Shown here piece after piece: positions 51,173-59,650 of a stretch of DNA of 64,000 nucleotides. The notes below the pieces were generated by a model. That model made no database searches. It was not told the origin of the DNA and saw nothing but the letters and a program-made list of their open reading frames with translations. The first letter of the stretch is position 1; each line of letters opens with the position of its first letter. Both the position numbers and the translations under genes were made by a program. Origin of the DNA: Rhodobiaceae bacterium (GTDB taxonomy: Bacteria > Pseudomonadota > Alphaproteobacteria > Rhizobiales > Tepidamorphaceae); NCBI GenBank assembly GCA_020637855.1, contig JACKJR010000003.1:124001-188000 (forward strand). The letters are read 5' to 3'.

Positions 51173-52474
51173 TCAACCTTTCCGGAACGGCGTATAGTCC
51201 CCCATCGCCTCGATCTCGTGATCGACCATCATGCGTTCGCGCTCAAGATAGTCGGCAATCGCGCGGCGCAGGCCGGGACTTGCGATGTAGTGGGCGGAAT
51301 AGACCGGAACAGGCTCGTAGCCGCGCGCCAGCTTGTGTTCACCCTGATGCCCGGCCTCAACCCGCTTCAGGCCGTGTGCCAGCGCCCAGTCGATAGCCTG
51401 ATAATAGCAAAGCTCGAAATGCAGGAAGGCGTGATGCTCGGTGCAGCCCCAGTGGCGGCCGTAGAGCGCGTCGTTTCCGATCAGGTTGAGCGCACCGGCA
51501 ATATAGCGGTCATCGCGCTTTGCCATGATCAGCAGGATGCGGTCGGCCATGCGCTCGCCGATCAGCGAGAAGAATGTGCGGTTGAGGTAGGGGCGGCCCC
51601 ATTTGCGCCCTCCCGTATCCATGTAGAACGAGAAAAACGCGTCCCAATGGGCTTCCGTCAGGTCGCTGCCGGTGACGCATTCGATGGCGATGCCGCTTTC
51701 CACGGCCTGCCGGCGTTCGCGGCGGATCGTCTTGCGCTTGCGCGAGGCGAGTGCGGCGAGGAAGTCGTCGAAGGTTTCATAGCCGCGGTCGAACCAGTGG
51801 AATTGGCGGTCGGTGCGCCGCAGCAGGCCCAGTTTGCCGAAGCGATTCCATTCCGCTTCGTTGCAGAACGTCCAGTGGATCGACGAGCCTTTGGCAGCTT
51901 CGTTCAGCGCCATGGCACCGGAGACGAGGGCGTCGAAGTCTTGCCGATCATCGCTTGCAGTCAACACGCGGCGACCCGGAACGGGGGAGAAGGGGACGGC
52001 GATCTGGACTTTGGGATAATAGTCTCCGCCAGCGCGTTCATATGCGTCGGCCCAGCCGTGATCGAAGATGTACTCACCGAATGAGTTGTTCTTCACGTAG
52101 GCCGGCATGACGCCTGCGAAGCTTTTGTTCGCGTTTTGCAAGGTGAGGTGATGCGGCCACCAGCCGGCAAGATCGCCAACGCATTGGCTGTCTTCCAATG
52201 AAGATAAAAAATCAAATGAAATCAATGGATTAAATGATTCATCCTGATAAATTGAATCACCTTGACCGTTGGTTTCAGGAACTGAATCAGGTTCCGGCTG
52301 CAAAGTGCTTGATGGAAGACTCGAATTTCCGGTTTTTTTCGTTGCGGCAGGATTGGCGCACGCATCCCAGTTGTCGCGACCGACGTCGGCGATGGAATGA
52401 ACCACCGAAAGCGTGCGTTCCGGCTTGCTGCCGGCATCGCGCTGCGTCCCCCCGGTTTGGGCGCTCTCGGTCAT
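51173..52474 (-). CDS. FemAB/GNAT-like acyltransferase family protein (DUF482 type)
   Basis: This is a 433-residue protein of the peptidogalycan-biosynthesis/FemAB-like family with WWPHHLTLQ near residue 105, YYPKVQIAVPFSPVPGRR, FDRGYETFDDFLAALASRKRK and EAGHQGEHKLARGYEPVPVYS. Members look like double-GNAT acyltransferases; reaction unproven. ATG 52474 has GGAG 5 bases upstream. Residues about 43-80 (52235-52348) are an extra Ser/Pro/Glu-rich stretch, next to DNA that is strikingly AT-rich (14 G/C in the 60 bases from 52201), interrupting the normal start of the domain. Confidence 0.82.
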   Translation of the reverse strand: MTESAQTGGTQRDAGSKPERTLSVVHSIADVGRDNWDACANPAATKKTGNSSLPSSTLQPEPDSVPETNGQGDSIYQDESFNPLISFDFLSSLEDSQCVGDLAGWWPHHLTLQNANKSFAGVMPAYVKNNSFGEYIFDHGWADAYERAGGDYYPKVQIAVPFSPVPGRRVLTASDDRQDFDALVSGAMALNEAAKGSSIHWTFCNEAEWNRFGKLGLLRRTDRQFHWFDRGYETFDDFLAALASRKRKTIRRERRQAVESGIAIECVTGSDLTEAHWDAFFSFYMDTGGRKWGRPYLNRTFFSLIGERMADRILLIMAKRDDRYIAGALNLIGNDALYGRHWGCTEHHAFLHFELCYYQAIDWALAHGLKRVEAGHQGEHKLARGYEPVPVYSAHYIASPGLRRAIADYLERERMMVDHEIEAMGDYTPFRKG

Positions 52475-52514
52475 TCCATCTCCGGCAACATGATTGTCCT
52501 GGCGCATGAACGCC

Positions 52515-53273
52515 TCAGGGCGTGAGCCCTTCGAATATCATCTGCGCCCCGGTGAGTTTCGCGCGCTCGACATCGGCCTTTGTCCTGACCGTCCATGCCA
52601 GCAGCGGTATGGCCAGGATCGTGTTGAGCATGACAGGCGCTGGAGCGGGCAGATCCTGCACCCTGTAGGCAATGAAATGGGGCAGGGTGGAGAAAAAGTG
52701 AAGCAGGTGGCGGCAATAGAACCGCTCCCATGCGCCCAGTCCCGATATTTCTGCAGTATCGGAGGTAAAGGCTTCGGCGACGATGCCGCGCGGCAGGTCC
52801 GGCGCGAGGCGGCGCAGCGCTACGATGCTGGTTGGTTCGAACGACATGGCAGCGACAGGACCGCCGTAATCTTTCAGATCGGCGATCACGGCGCGCTCCA
52901 GTCCCCAGTCCGTCGGTCCTTCGTGCTTCAACTCGATATAGAGCGGGACTTTCCCGTCTATCGCGGCGAGAACCTCGGTGAGAAGAGGGATGGTGTCGGT
53001 TGTCGCAGAGACCCGGATACCCGTCAGTTCGTCAGATGTGCGGGCATCCATGCGGCCGGTTTCGCTGGTGAGCCGTTCGAGCATCGAATCGTGGAAGACC
53101 ATCACCTTGCCGTCGGCGCTCAATTGCACGTCGATCTCTATGGCAAAACCGGCGTCAACGGCTGCGCGAACGGCACTCAGCGTGTTCTCGATGCGCCCTG
53201 CCAGAACATTGTGCAGGCCGCGATGTGCGACCGGCAATTTCCCTATCCAGTCTCGGACACGGCTTTTTTCCAT
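52515..53273 (-). CDS. Glycerophosphodiester phosphodiesterase
   Basis: This is a 252-residue GDPD TIM barrel. AHRG (His15 region) and ENT define the active site, followed by EIDVQLSADGKVMVFHD with the metal ligands and second catalytic His, YIELKHEG and AWTV. It releases glycerol 3-phosphate from deacylated phospholipids. No signal peptide is seen, so it is cytoplasmic. ATG 53273 lies 13 bases after the ridA stop and the two genes are likely coupled. Confidence 0.92.
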   Translation of the reverse strand: MEKSRVRDWIGKLPVAHRGLHNVLAGRIENTLSAVRAAVDAGFAIEIDVQLSADGKVMVFHDSMLERLTSETGRMDARTSDELTGIRVSATTDTIPLLTEVLAAIDGKVPLYIELKHEGPTDWGLERAVIADLKDYGGPVAAMSFEPTSIVALRRLAPDLPRGIVAEAFTSDTAEISGLGAWERFYCRHLLHFFSTLPHFIAYRVQDLPAPAPVMLNTILAIPLLAWTVRTKADVERAKLTGAQMIFEGLTP

Positions 53274-53286
53274 CGCAGACTCAAGC

Positions 53287-53757
53287 TCACGCCAGTTCGA
53301 ACACGGCTTCGACCTCGACGCTGACGCCAAGGGGAAGGGCGGCAACGCCAACGGCGGAACGCGCGTGCCGACCCTTGTCGCCGAAGACATCGACCATAAG
53401 ATCGGATGCGCCGTTGATCACCTTGGGCTGTTCGGTGAAGTCCGGTGCCGAATTGACGAAGCCGACGAGTTTGACGACGCGTGCGATGCTATCGAGATCG
53501 CCGGCGGCGGCTTTCGCCTGGGCGATCAGATTGATGGCGCAGACGCGTGCGGCCTTCACGGCATCTTCGGTCGAAATCGTCGCGCCGCATGTGCCGATGA
53601 AGGATGGCTTGCCATCAACGATGGGAACCTGACCTGAAACGAAGATCTGTTTGCCGGTAATCACGAAGGGCACATAGTTGGCGACGGGGGCAACGGGCTC
53701 GGGCAGTGAAATGCCAAGTTCCGCCAAACGTTTCTCAATCTGTCCACCCACGGCCAT
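53287..53757 (-). CDS. RidA/YjgF-family protein
   Basis: This is a 156-residue protein of the RidA superfamily, in the branch about 150 residues long (YjgH-like) common in rhizobia. Features are PFVITGKQIFVSGQVP, the Cys-containing ACAINLIAQAKA helix and KLVGFVNSAPDF with its conserved Asn. Family members hydrolyse reactive enamines and imines; the usual Arg of RidA is not clearly present, so deaminase activity is uncertain. ATG 53757 has AAGGAG too close; GTG 53751 would give ideal spacing and may be the real start. Confidence 0.85.
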   Translation of the reverse strand: MAVGGQIEKRLAELGISLPEPVAPVANYVPFVITGKQIFVSGQVPIVDGKPSFIGTCGATISTEDAVKAARVCAINLIAQAKAAAGDLDSIARVVKLVGFVNSAPDFTEQPKVINGASDLMVDVFGDKGRHARSAVGVAALPLGVSVEVEAVFELA

Positions 53758-53923
53758 ACTCCTTGCGATTGTCCCGGTTGCGATCCTGCAAGTCCCACTT
53801 GCGGGGAATCCGCAGGGTAATTCAAGGACGTTGTAACCAGATTATTCCAATACCGTTGGTGATGGCGAAAAATTCGGTCATGATGCGCAAATCCAAGTGT
53901 ATTCGAGGAAAGGGGCATCACGC

Positions 53924-54781
53924 TTGTCCGCCAGTATATCGACATGTTTGACAGGAGCTTGCGCAGGTTTGGCGATTGCGGCGGGGATCGTGGCGCCGGC
54001 AAACGCGCAACTAGTGCCGCATCGCGCAGTCTATGACATCAGTCTGGAACGCGCCGACGAAGGCGGCACGATCGCATCCTTCAACGGCCGCATGGTGATC
54101 GAGGTTGTCGCGTCTGACTGCGACGGTATCGCGACCAACTCGCGTTATGTGTTCCGCTCCGGCAGTGCGGAGGGTTCGACGCTTCTCACCGATTTGCGCA
54201 CCGCGCAGTGGGAAGCGATGGATGCATCGTCGTTCCGGTTCCTGACGCGGCGCTATGACGATGCCAACCTGACCGAAGAAACCGACGGTAACGCCGAACG
54301 CACTTCGAATGGCGTGAGAATCGCGATCAAGGCGCCCAAGGAAGGGCAGGTCCGATTCAATGATGACGTCATGTTCCCGACCCAGCACCTCAACCGGTTG
54401 ATCGAGTTTGCGCGCGCGAGGAAGCACACCCTTTCAGCAAGGTTGTACGAAGGGGCTGATCCGGGAACGCAGATCTACGATACCTTTGCCGTGATCGGCA
54501 GCGCGCAGAACGGGGATGACGGGCTCAAGACCCCGGGTTCCGAGCGCCTCAAGGGCCTGTCGAAATGGCCTGTGACGATCAGCTATTTCCCTGGCGAGGG
54601 CAGCAAGCCGGAGGAGCGCGAAACCGCGGGCGGCGAGGAAGTTCCCGTCTATGCGATCAGTTCGCTGCTCTACGAGAATGGCGTTTCTCGCGACATCCTG
54701 CTTGATTACGGTGAGTTTTCCCTGCGCGGCACATTGAGCACGCTCAGCTTTCCGGAAAAGGCCGACTGCGCCAAACACTAG
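53924..54781 (+). CDS. eipB: Periplasmic envelope-integrity protein EipB (DUF1849)
   Basis: EipB is a periplasmic beta-spiral protein needed for cell-envelope integrity in Brucella. The 285-residue product has a signal peptide ending near PANAQ, then LVPHRAVYDISLERA at the mature N terminus, as in Brucella EipB. Cys66 (SDCDG) and Cys282 (KADCAK) match the conserved disulfide. The start is TTG 53924 with GGGG about 9 bases upstream; GTG 53897 is the alternative. It is convergent with dinB. Confidence 0.88.
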   Translation: MSASISTCLTGACAGLAIAAGIVAPANAQLVPHRAVYDISLERADEGGTIASFNGRMVIEVVASDCDGIATNSRYVFRSGSAEGSTLLTDLRTAQWEAMDASSFRFLTRRYDDANLTEETDGNAERTSNGVRIAIKAPKEGQVRFNDDVMFPTQHLNRLIEFARARKHTLSARLYEGADPGTQIYDTFAVIGSAQNGDDGLKTPGSERLKGLSKWPVTISYFPGEGSKPEERETAGGEEVPVYAISSLLYENGVSRDILLDYGEFSLRGTLSTLSFPEKADCAKH

Positions 54782-54796
54782 GCAATGCATGAGCGG

Positions 54797-56125
54797 TCAT
54801 TTGTCTTTTTGACCGGGGGCGTCATCGGGTTTGCGCCGTGTGTCCGGAGATTGCGGGCGCGGTGAAAAACCAAGGCCGCGCTGAACCATGTCGCGGCCGA
54901 ACTTCGCCCGCACCTTGTCCACGGCGCGTTCAGCACCAGCCTTACGGCCAAGATCGGGATCGGCGAGATCGGCTGGATCGGCGGCTTCCGCATTGCCCAG
55001 GTCCGACAGGCCGCTGCCTATCAGCCGGAACCTCGTGCCGTCCGTCTCATGGGCGAGCAGGTGCTTGCCGGCTTCGAAAAGCTTTCCGGCAAGCTGGGTG
55101 GGGTCCGACAGGCGTGCTGCGCGCGTACGTGTGGCAAAGCTCGCGGTCTTCAGCTTCAGTGTCACGGTCAACCCAGAGAGTTCGGCAGCCTTCATGCGGG
55201 CGGAAACCTTCTCGCACAGCCGCCACAGATGCACTTCCAGCGCCCGTAGATCGGCGATGTCCTCGTTGAAGGTGGTTTCCGCGCTGACGCTCTTTCGCTC
55301 GCTGTCGGGGTCGACACGGCGGTTGTCGCGCCCGTGTGCCATCTCATACAGGCGGAAGCCGTATTCGCCGTGGCGCTTCATCAAGGATGCGGGATCGGCA
55401 CGCTGGATATCTGCCAGCAGGTGATAGCCTTCACCGGCAAGCTTTTTTGCCATGGCCGGTCCGATACCGGGGATGATGGTGACGGGTTTGTCGTGCAGGA
55501 AGGATGCGCTTTCCTCAGTACCGATCACGGCAAAGCCGCGCGGCTTGTCGAGGTCGGATGCGATCTTGGCGAGGAACTTGTTGGGGGCAAGGCCGACCGA
55601 CACGGTGAGGCCGATATCGCGTTCGATTTCGCGGGCAAAGTGCGCCAGCGTTTCGGCTGGGCTTGCGTGATGCACGCCCTGTGTGCCGGTCAGATCGAGA
55701 AATGCCTCGTCGATGGACAGCGGTTCGACCTGCGGCGTGAGGTTGAACATGCGCTGACGGATTTCGCGCCCGACAGCGGAGTATTTCTCGATGTTCGGCT
55801 TGATCACCACCGCATCGGGGCAGGCGGCCAGCGCCTTGAACATCGGCATCGCCGATTTCACACCGTTCAGGCGGGCGACATAGCAGGCCGTCGAGACGAC
55901 GCCGCGCTTGCCGCCGCCGATGATGACAGGCTTGTCGCGCAGGGAAGGGTCGTCACGCTTTTCGATTGCCGCGAAGAAGGCGTCGCAGTCGATATGCGCG
56001 ATACCGAGCCGGAACAATTCCTTGTGGGTGACAATGCGCGCGCTGCCGCACGTCTGGCAGCGCCCGTGCGCACCGGTTGCACCGCAATTGCGGCAGAGGC
56101 TCGCGATCTGGTCTGCTTCTGACAT
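54797..56125 (-). CDS. dinB: DNA polymerase IV
   Basis: DinB is the Y-family translesion polymerase. The 442 residues contain HIDCDAFFAAIE (Asp46) and SIDEAFLD (Asp139, Glu140), which bind the metals, then a helix-hairpin-helix IPGIGPAMAKKL and the little-finger domain. An N-terminal zinc-ribbon-like segment with four cysteines (11, 14, 23, 26) is an added alphaproteobacterial feature. The C-terminal tail is charged and no clear beta-clamp motif at the very end is seen, apart from QRGLGF, which could serve. Confidence 0.95.
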   Translation of the reverse strand: MSEADQIASLCRNCGATGAHGRCQTCGSARIVTHKELFRLGIAHIDCDAFFAAIEKRDDPSLRDKPVIIGGGKRGVVSTACYVARLNGVKSAMPMFKALAACPDAVVIKPNIEKYSAVGREIRQRMFNLTPQVEPLSIDEAFLDLTGTQGVHHASPAETLAHFAREIERDIGLTVSVGLAPNKFLAKIASDLDKPRGFAVIGTEESASFLHDKPVTIIPGIGPAMAKKLAGEGYHLLADIQRADPASLMKRHGEYGFRLYEMAHGRDNRRVDPDSERKSVSAETTFNEDIADLRALEVHLWRLCEKVSARMKAAELSGLTVTLKLKTASFATRTRAARLSDPTQLAGKLFEAGKHLLAHETDGTRFRLIGSGLSDLGNAEAADPADLADPDLGRKAGAERAVDKVRAKFGRDMVQRGLGFSPRPQSPDTRRKPDDAPGQKDK

Positions 56126-56152
56126 TTTGTCGGCACCTGCCGTTCAGCGGCA

Positions 56153-57064
56153 TCAGGCGCAAAGACGGGCCGCACCACGCACGCCGGAATCATCGCCATG
56201 CATGGCACGTACTATGCGTATCGAAGGGGCGTCGGAGAAGACATGAGGGAGAATCAGTTCGGGCAATTCTTCCGCGAGGCCTGATATTCGCGACAGGCCG
56301 CCACCCAGAACAACGACATTCGGATCGATGATATTCACAACGCCGGCGATGGCCCGTGAGAGACGATCCCGGTATCGCTGCATGGTTTCAACGCAAGCGC
56401 GCGTGGCCGCGCTGGCGATCACATCGGCTGCAAGACTATCGCCGGTTTGCCTTTGGTGATCGGCCGACAGGCCGGGGCCGCTGAGCCATGTCTCCAGGCA
56501 GCCGTACCGGCCGCACCAGCATATCGGACCGGGCCATTCGCTTTTCTGCGGCCAGGGCAGCGGGTTGTGCCCCCATTCACCGGATATGCCGAGCGGACCG
56601 TTCAGGAGCTTGCCGTCTATGACAAGCCCTCCACCAACACCCGTTCCCAGGATCACGGCGAAGACGGTTTGCTCGCCGGCAGCGGCTCCATCGAAACTTT
56701 CCGACAGCGCCAGGCAGTTTGCATCATTGGCCATGATCACGCGGCGGTCTGTTACGCGCTCAAGATCGGCCCACAGTGGCTTGCCGTTCAGCCAAAGCGA
56801 ATTTGCGTTCTGGATCAGGCCGCTAGAGGGAATAGTTGACCCCGGCGTGCCGATTCCGAAAGGGCGGTTCGCGGTATCGGGACCAAGACCTGCCGCGCGT
56901 TCCGCTTCGTTCACGATGTCCGCGATGGCGGCTAGGGTCGCCGCATAATCGTTGCGCGGAGAGGCTACGCGAATGCGCGCCAGTTCGCGGCCCGAAGCCT
57001 CCATGACGACGGCGGAAATCTTCGTACCGCCGAGATCGACGCCGGTCAGGATGTTGTCAGTCAT
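56153..57064 (-). CDS. ROK-family sugar kinase
   Basis: This is a 303-residue ROK kinase with DLGGTKISAVV at the start (ATP phosphate loop), the ANDANCLALSE segment with the catalytic Asp, GTGVGGGLVIDG, GEWGHNPLPW with a zinc-binding His, and CWCGRYGCLE supplying zinc-binding cysteines. The closest functional types are N-acetylglucosamine kinase and fructo/mannokinase; no regulator domain is present. It overlaps by 8 bases the DUF3572 gene upstream. Confidence 0.88.
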   Translation of the reverse strand: MTDNILTGVDLGGTKISAVVMEASGRELARIRVASPRNDYAATLAAIADIVNEAERAAGLGPDTANRPFGIGTPGSTIPSSGLIQNANSLWLNGKPLWADLERVTDRRVIMANDANCLALSESFDGAAAGEQTVFAVILGTGVGGGLVIDGKLLNGPLGISGEWGHNPLPWPQKSEWPGPICWCGRYGCLETWLSGPGLSADHQRQTGDSLAADVIASAATRACVETMQRYRDRLSRAIAGVVNIIDPNVVVLGGGLSRISGLAEELPELILPHVFSDAPSIRIVRAMHGDDSGVRGAARLCA

Positions 57065-57365
57065 GTCCGTTCATGGCCTCGGGCGAGGTCAGCAGCGCGT
57101 GAGCCCGCGTCACGGTTTCCGGATGCAGACCCTCATTGGCGGTGAAGGCCAGGAGGACGGGTTCGTTTGTCATCAGGAAGCCGGTTACGGCGGCAAGAAA
57201 CCCCGGTTCTGCTGCAGCGGAACGAAGCGTTGCGGCCTCGATTCCGGTTGCTGCGAGAAACCGGCCCAGCAGCTGCGGGTCGGCGGCGATATGGCCCAAA
57301 GCGGATACCGCAATGGTTTCCGCGTCCTCGCGATTTGCCGGATAAATTCGTTTCTGAGGTATCAT
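57057..57365 (-). CDS. DUF3572 family protein
   Basis: This is a 102-residue helical protein: EDAETIAVSALGHIAADPQLLGRFLAATG, then FLAAVTGFLMTNEPVLLAF. It is an alphaproteobacterial family without a known role, typically next to divK. ATG 57365 is the natural start with AGGT-like sequence on the opposite side of the divergent gap. It is divergent from divK. Confidence 0.88.
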   Translation of the reverse strand: MIPQKRIYPANREDAETIAVSALGHIAADPQLLGRFLAATGIEAATLRSAAAEPGFLAAVTGFLMTNEPVLLAFTANEGLHPETVTRAHALLTSPEAMNGHD

Positions 57366-57518
57366 TTGCCAATCCGTAAGTTTTGGCCTGTAGTTTGGAC
57401 ATGATGAATTTGGGGGATGGCCGGTGCAAGGTGTCCGGCCGTTAAATGCTGTTTCGGGGAAAGTCCCGCGTTGGCACCGCGAATACATTGCGGATTAGCG
57501 CCGGGGACATTGGGTAGC

Positions 57519-57890
57519 ATGGCCAAGAAGATCATGATCGTGGAGGACAACGAGCTCAACATGAAGCTCTTCCACGATTTGCTGAAGGCGAACGGTTTTG
57601 ACGTTGTCGGCACCCATGACGGGCGCCAGGCTGTCGAACTGGCGCGCGGCGAGCGGCCCGATTTGATCCTGATGGATATTCAGTTGCCGGAGGTCTCCGG
57701 CCTTGATGTCACCGCATGGCTCAAGGACGACGACGAGTTGCAGCATATCCCGGTTATCGCCGTCACCGCTTTTGCGATGAAGGGTGATGAGGAACGCATC
57801 CGCGAGGGCGGCTGCGAGGCATATATTTCCAAGCCGATCTCGGTGGGCAAGTTTATCGAGACGGTGAAGCATTTCGTGGGAGCAGGCTGA
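57519..57890 (+). CDS. divK: Single-domain response regulator DivK
   Basis: DivK is a single receiver domain that controls the CtrA pathway and cell-pole identity. The 123 residues begin KKIMIVEDNELNMKLF, with phosphoacceptor Asp53 in LILMDIQLPEVSG, Thr of AVTAFAMKGDEE and Lys of ISKPIS. It lies directly before pleD, as in Caulobacter and rhizobia. Confidence 0.95.
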   Translation: MAKKIMIVEDNELNMKLFHDLLKANGFDVVGTHDGRQAVELARGERPDLILMDIQLPEVSGLDVTAWLKDDDELQHIPVIAVTAFAMKGDEERIREGGCEAYISKPISVGKFIETVKHFVGAG

Positions 57891-57935
57891 GAGCCCCGTC
57901 CCGCGGTGGAGTAGGCGTAGCGTGAGAGTAAGGCC

Positions 57936-59309
57936 ATGACGGCACGCGTGCTTGTTGTTGATGATATCCCGGCGAACGTGAAGCTGTTGCAGGCACGGCT
58001 GTCGCAGGAATATTTCGATGTCCGCGGCGCCACTTCGGGCCCGGAGGCGTTGCGCATCTGCGACGAGGAGCAGTGCGACATCGTCCTGCTCGACGTCATG
58101 ATGCCGGAAATGGATGGTTTCGAGGTCTGCAAGCGCCTGAAGGCCAATCCGCGCACGCATCACATTCCTGTCGTCATGGTTACAGCGCTCGACCAGCCCT
58201 CGGACCGGGTGAGGGGCCTTGAATGCGGTGCCGACGATTTCCTCACCAAGCCTGTCAGCGACGTTGCGCTGATCACGCGGGTGAAGAGCCTCGTGCGGCT
58301 CAAGATGCTTACCGACGAGCTCAGGATGCGTGCGGCGACGAGCCGCGATCTTGGCATCGAGGATCCTTTCGCGGAAGCAGCCAAGGTGTCGGGCGATAAC
58401 GGCCGTGTGCTGATTGTCGATGACCGGCTGAGTTCCTACGACCGTCTCAACCGAATTCTGTCACGCAGCCATTCCATTCAGGTTGAGACAGAGCCGCAGG
58501 AAGCGCTGTTTCGCGCTGCGGATGAAAATTACGACCTGATCATCGTCAGTCTGGCGCTGGAGAATTTCGACGGTCTCAGGCTTTGTTCCCAGCTTCGCTC
58601 GCTGGAGCGTACGCGCAGTGTACCCGTGCTGATCGTTGTCGACCCCGACGACAACGCCAGGTTGATGCGTGGGCTCGACCTCGGCGTCAACGATTACATC
58701 TCGCGCCCGGTCGACCCGAACGAGCTGATTGCGCGCGTCTCTACCCAGATCAAGCGCCGGCGCTATGCGGACCGGCTTCGCGACAACGTTCAGATGTCCG
58801 TGACATTGGCCGTGACCGACAGCCTGACTGGGCTGCACAACCGCCGCTACATGGAAACCCACCTGCAAACATTGGTGGAGAAGGCGCAGGAAAAGCGCAG
58901 GCCGTTATCGCTGCTGGTGCTCGATATCGACCACTTCAAGGCGGTGAACGACACGTACGGTCATGACGCCGGCGACGAAGTGCTGAAGGAATTTGCCCGC
59001 CGGGTGCGCAAGGCGGTGCGTGGGCTTGATCTTGCCTGCCGGATGGGCGGGGAAGAGTTCGTTATCGTCATGCCGGAAACGGATATCGGCGTTGCGGTTC
59101 GCGTGGGCGAGCGTATTCGCGCCACGGTTGCGGGTGATCCGTTCCCGGTCAACGGCGGAACGCGTGCCATCGATGTCACCGTCAGTATCGGCGCCTCAAC
59201 CCTTGCCGCCGGTTCGGATACGGTGGATTTGCTGCTGAAGCGGGCCGATGAAGCGCTCTACAATGCCAAGCACACCGGCCGCAATCGTGTCAGCGCCCAG
59301 GCAGCGTAA
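57936..59309 (+). CDS. pleD: Response regulator/diguanylate cyclase PleD
   Basis: This is a 457-residue protein with two receiver domains and a GGDEF domain. Phosphoacceptor Asp53 is in VLLDVMMPEMDGF; the second receiver is degenerate (VSLALENF). GGEEF at 371-375 makes it an active cyclase, and RGLD at 362-365 forms the inhibitory c-di-GMP site, as in Caulobacter PleD. It makes c-di-GMP in the cell-cycle and development circuit with DivK. The gene is followed by an unusual structured region. Confidence 0.95.
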   Translation: MTARVLVVDDIPANVKLLQARLSQEYFDVRGATSGPEALRICDEEQCDIVLLDVMMPEMDGFEVCKRLKANPRTHHIPVVMVTALDQPSDRVRGLECGADDFLTKPVSDVALITRVKSLVRLKMLTDELRMRAATSRDLGIEDPFAEAAKVSGDNGRVLIVDDRLSSYDRLNRILSRSHSIQVETEPQEALFRAADENYDLIIVSLALENFDGLRLCSQLRSLERTRSVPVLIVVDPDDNARLMRGLDLGVNDYISRPVDPNELIARVSTQIKRRRYADRLRDNVQMSVTLAVTDSLTGLHNRRYMETHLQTLVEKAQEKRRPLSLLVLDIDHFKAVNDTYGHDAGDEVLKEFARRVRKAVRGLDLACRMGGEEFVIVMPETDIGVAVRVGERIRATVAGDPFPVNGGTRAIDVTVSIGASTLAAGSDTVDLLLKRADEALYNAKHTGRNRVSAQAA

Positions 59310-59650
59310 AGCGCCCGGTCGCGGCAAGTCAGCGGAAGTTATCGATGCGCGTTAAGCTTGTGCGGTAACCCTACCGCTTTACGATGCGCTGCGAAACGCT
59401 GGCAATTTAAGGTAAAATCTATTGATTCTCTTAGGTGCGCGGATAGTGTTCCGGTGCTTGCTGCTTTCTTTTATTCCCAGAGGAAGAGAAGATGCAGCAG
59501 CGACCCCCATGGAGTTTCAGGTCCGCCGCATCTCCTGGGTCCGTGGGGTACAAGGCCGGTTCGGAGCGGTGGAGTGGCCTCCTCGTTAACATCGCCTTCC
59601 GAACCGGCCACATTTCCTTGAGACCCTGAGGCTGCCCGAACGGCTGCAAT
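59310..59650. other. 341-base gap after pleD
   Basis: This gap lies between convergent pleD and DMT genes. The right two-thirds (about 59450-59620) form dense secondary structure, listed separately as a candidate RNA. A 45-codon frame from ATG 59492 with GAGGAAGAGAAG before it falls within the structured part and shows no protein-like features. No simple terminator of pleD was found. Confidence 0.6.
59452..59620. ncRNA. Candidate structured RNA, family unknown
   Basis: A perfect 12-bp stem GGCCGGTTCGGA (59554-59565) / TCCGAACCGGCC (59598-59609) is extended inward by GCGGTG/CATCGC (one G-U) and GAG/CTC. To its left are GACCC/GGGTC with inner GGAG/CTCC (about 59503-59541) and TGCTGC/GCAGCA (about 59459-59497). 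Such successive long stems in an intergenic region are typical of a functional RNA. It does not show motifs of tmRNA, RNase P or SRP RNA. A 6S-like RNA is possible; strand is not settled. Confidence 0.4.

Noticed and set aside
59492..59629. Short frame starting MQQRPPW with a good ribosome-binding sequence after pleD
   Set aside because: It lies wholly in a strongly base-paired region and has Arg/Ser/Gly-rich, non-protein-like content; the RNA reading is preferred.
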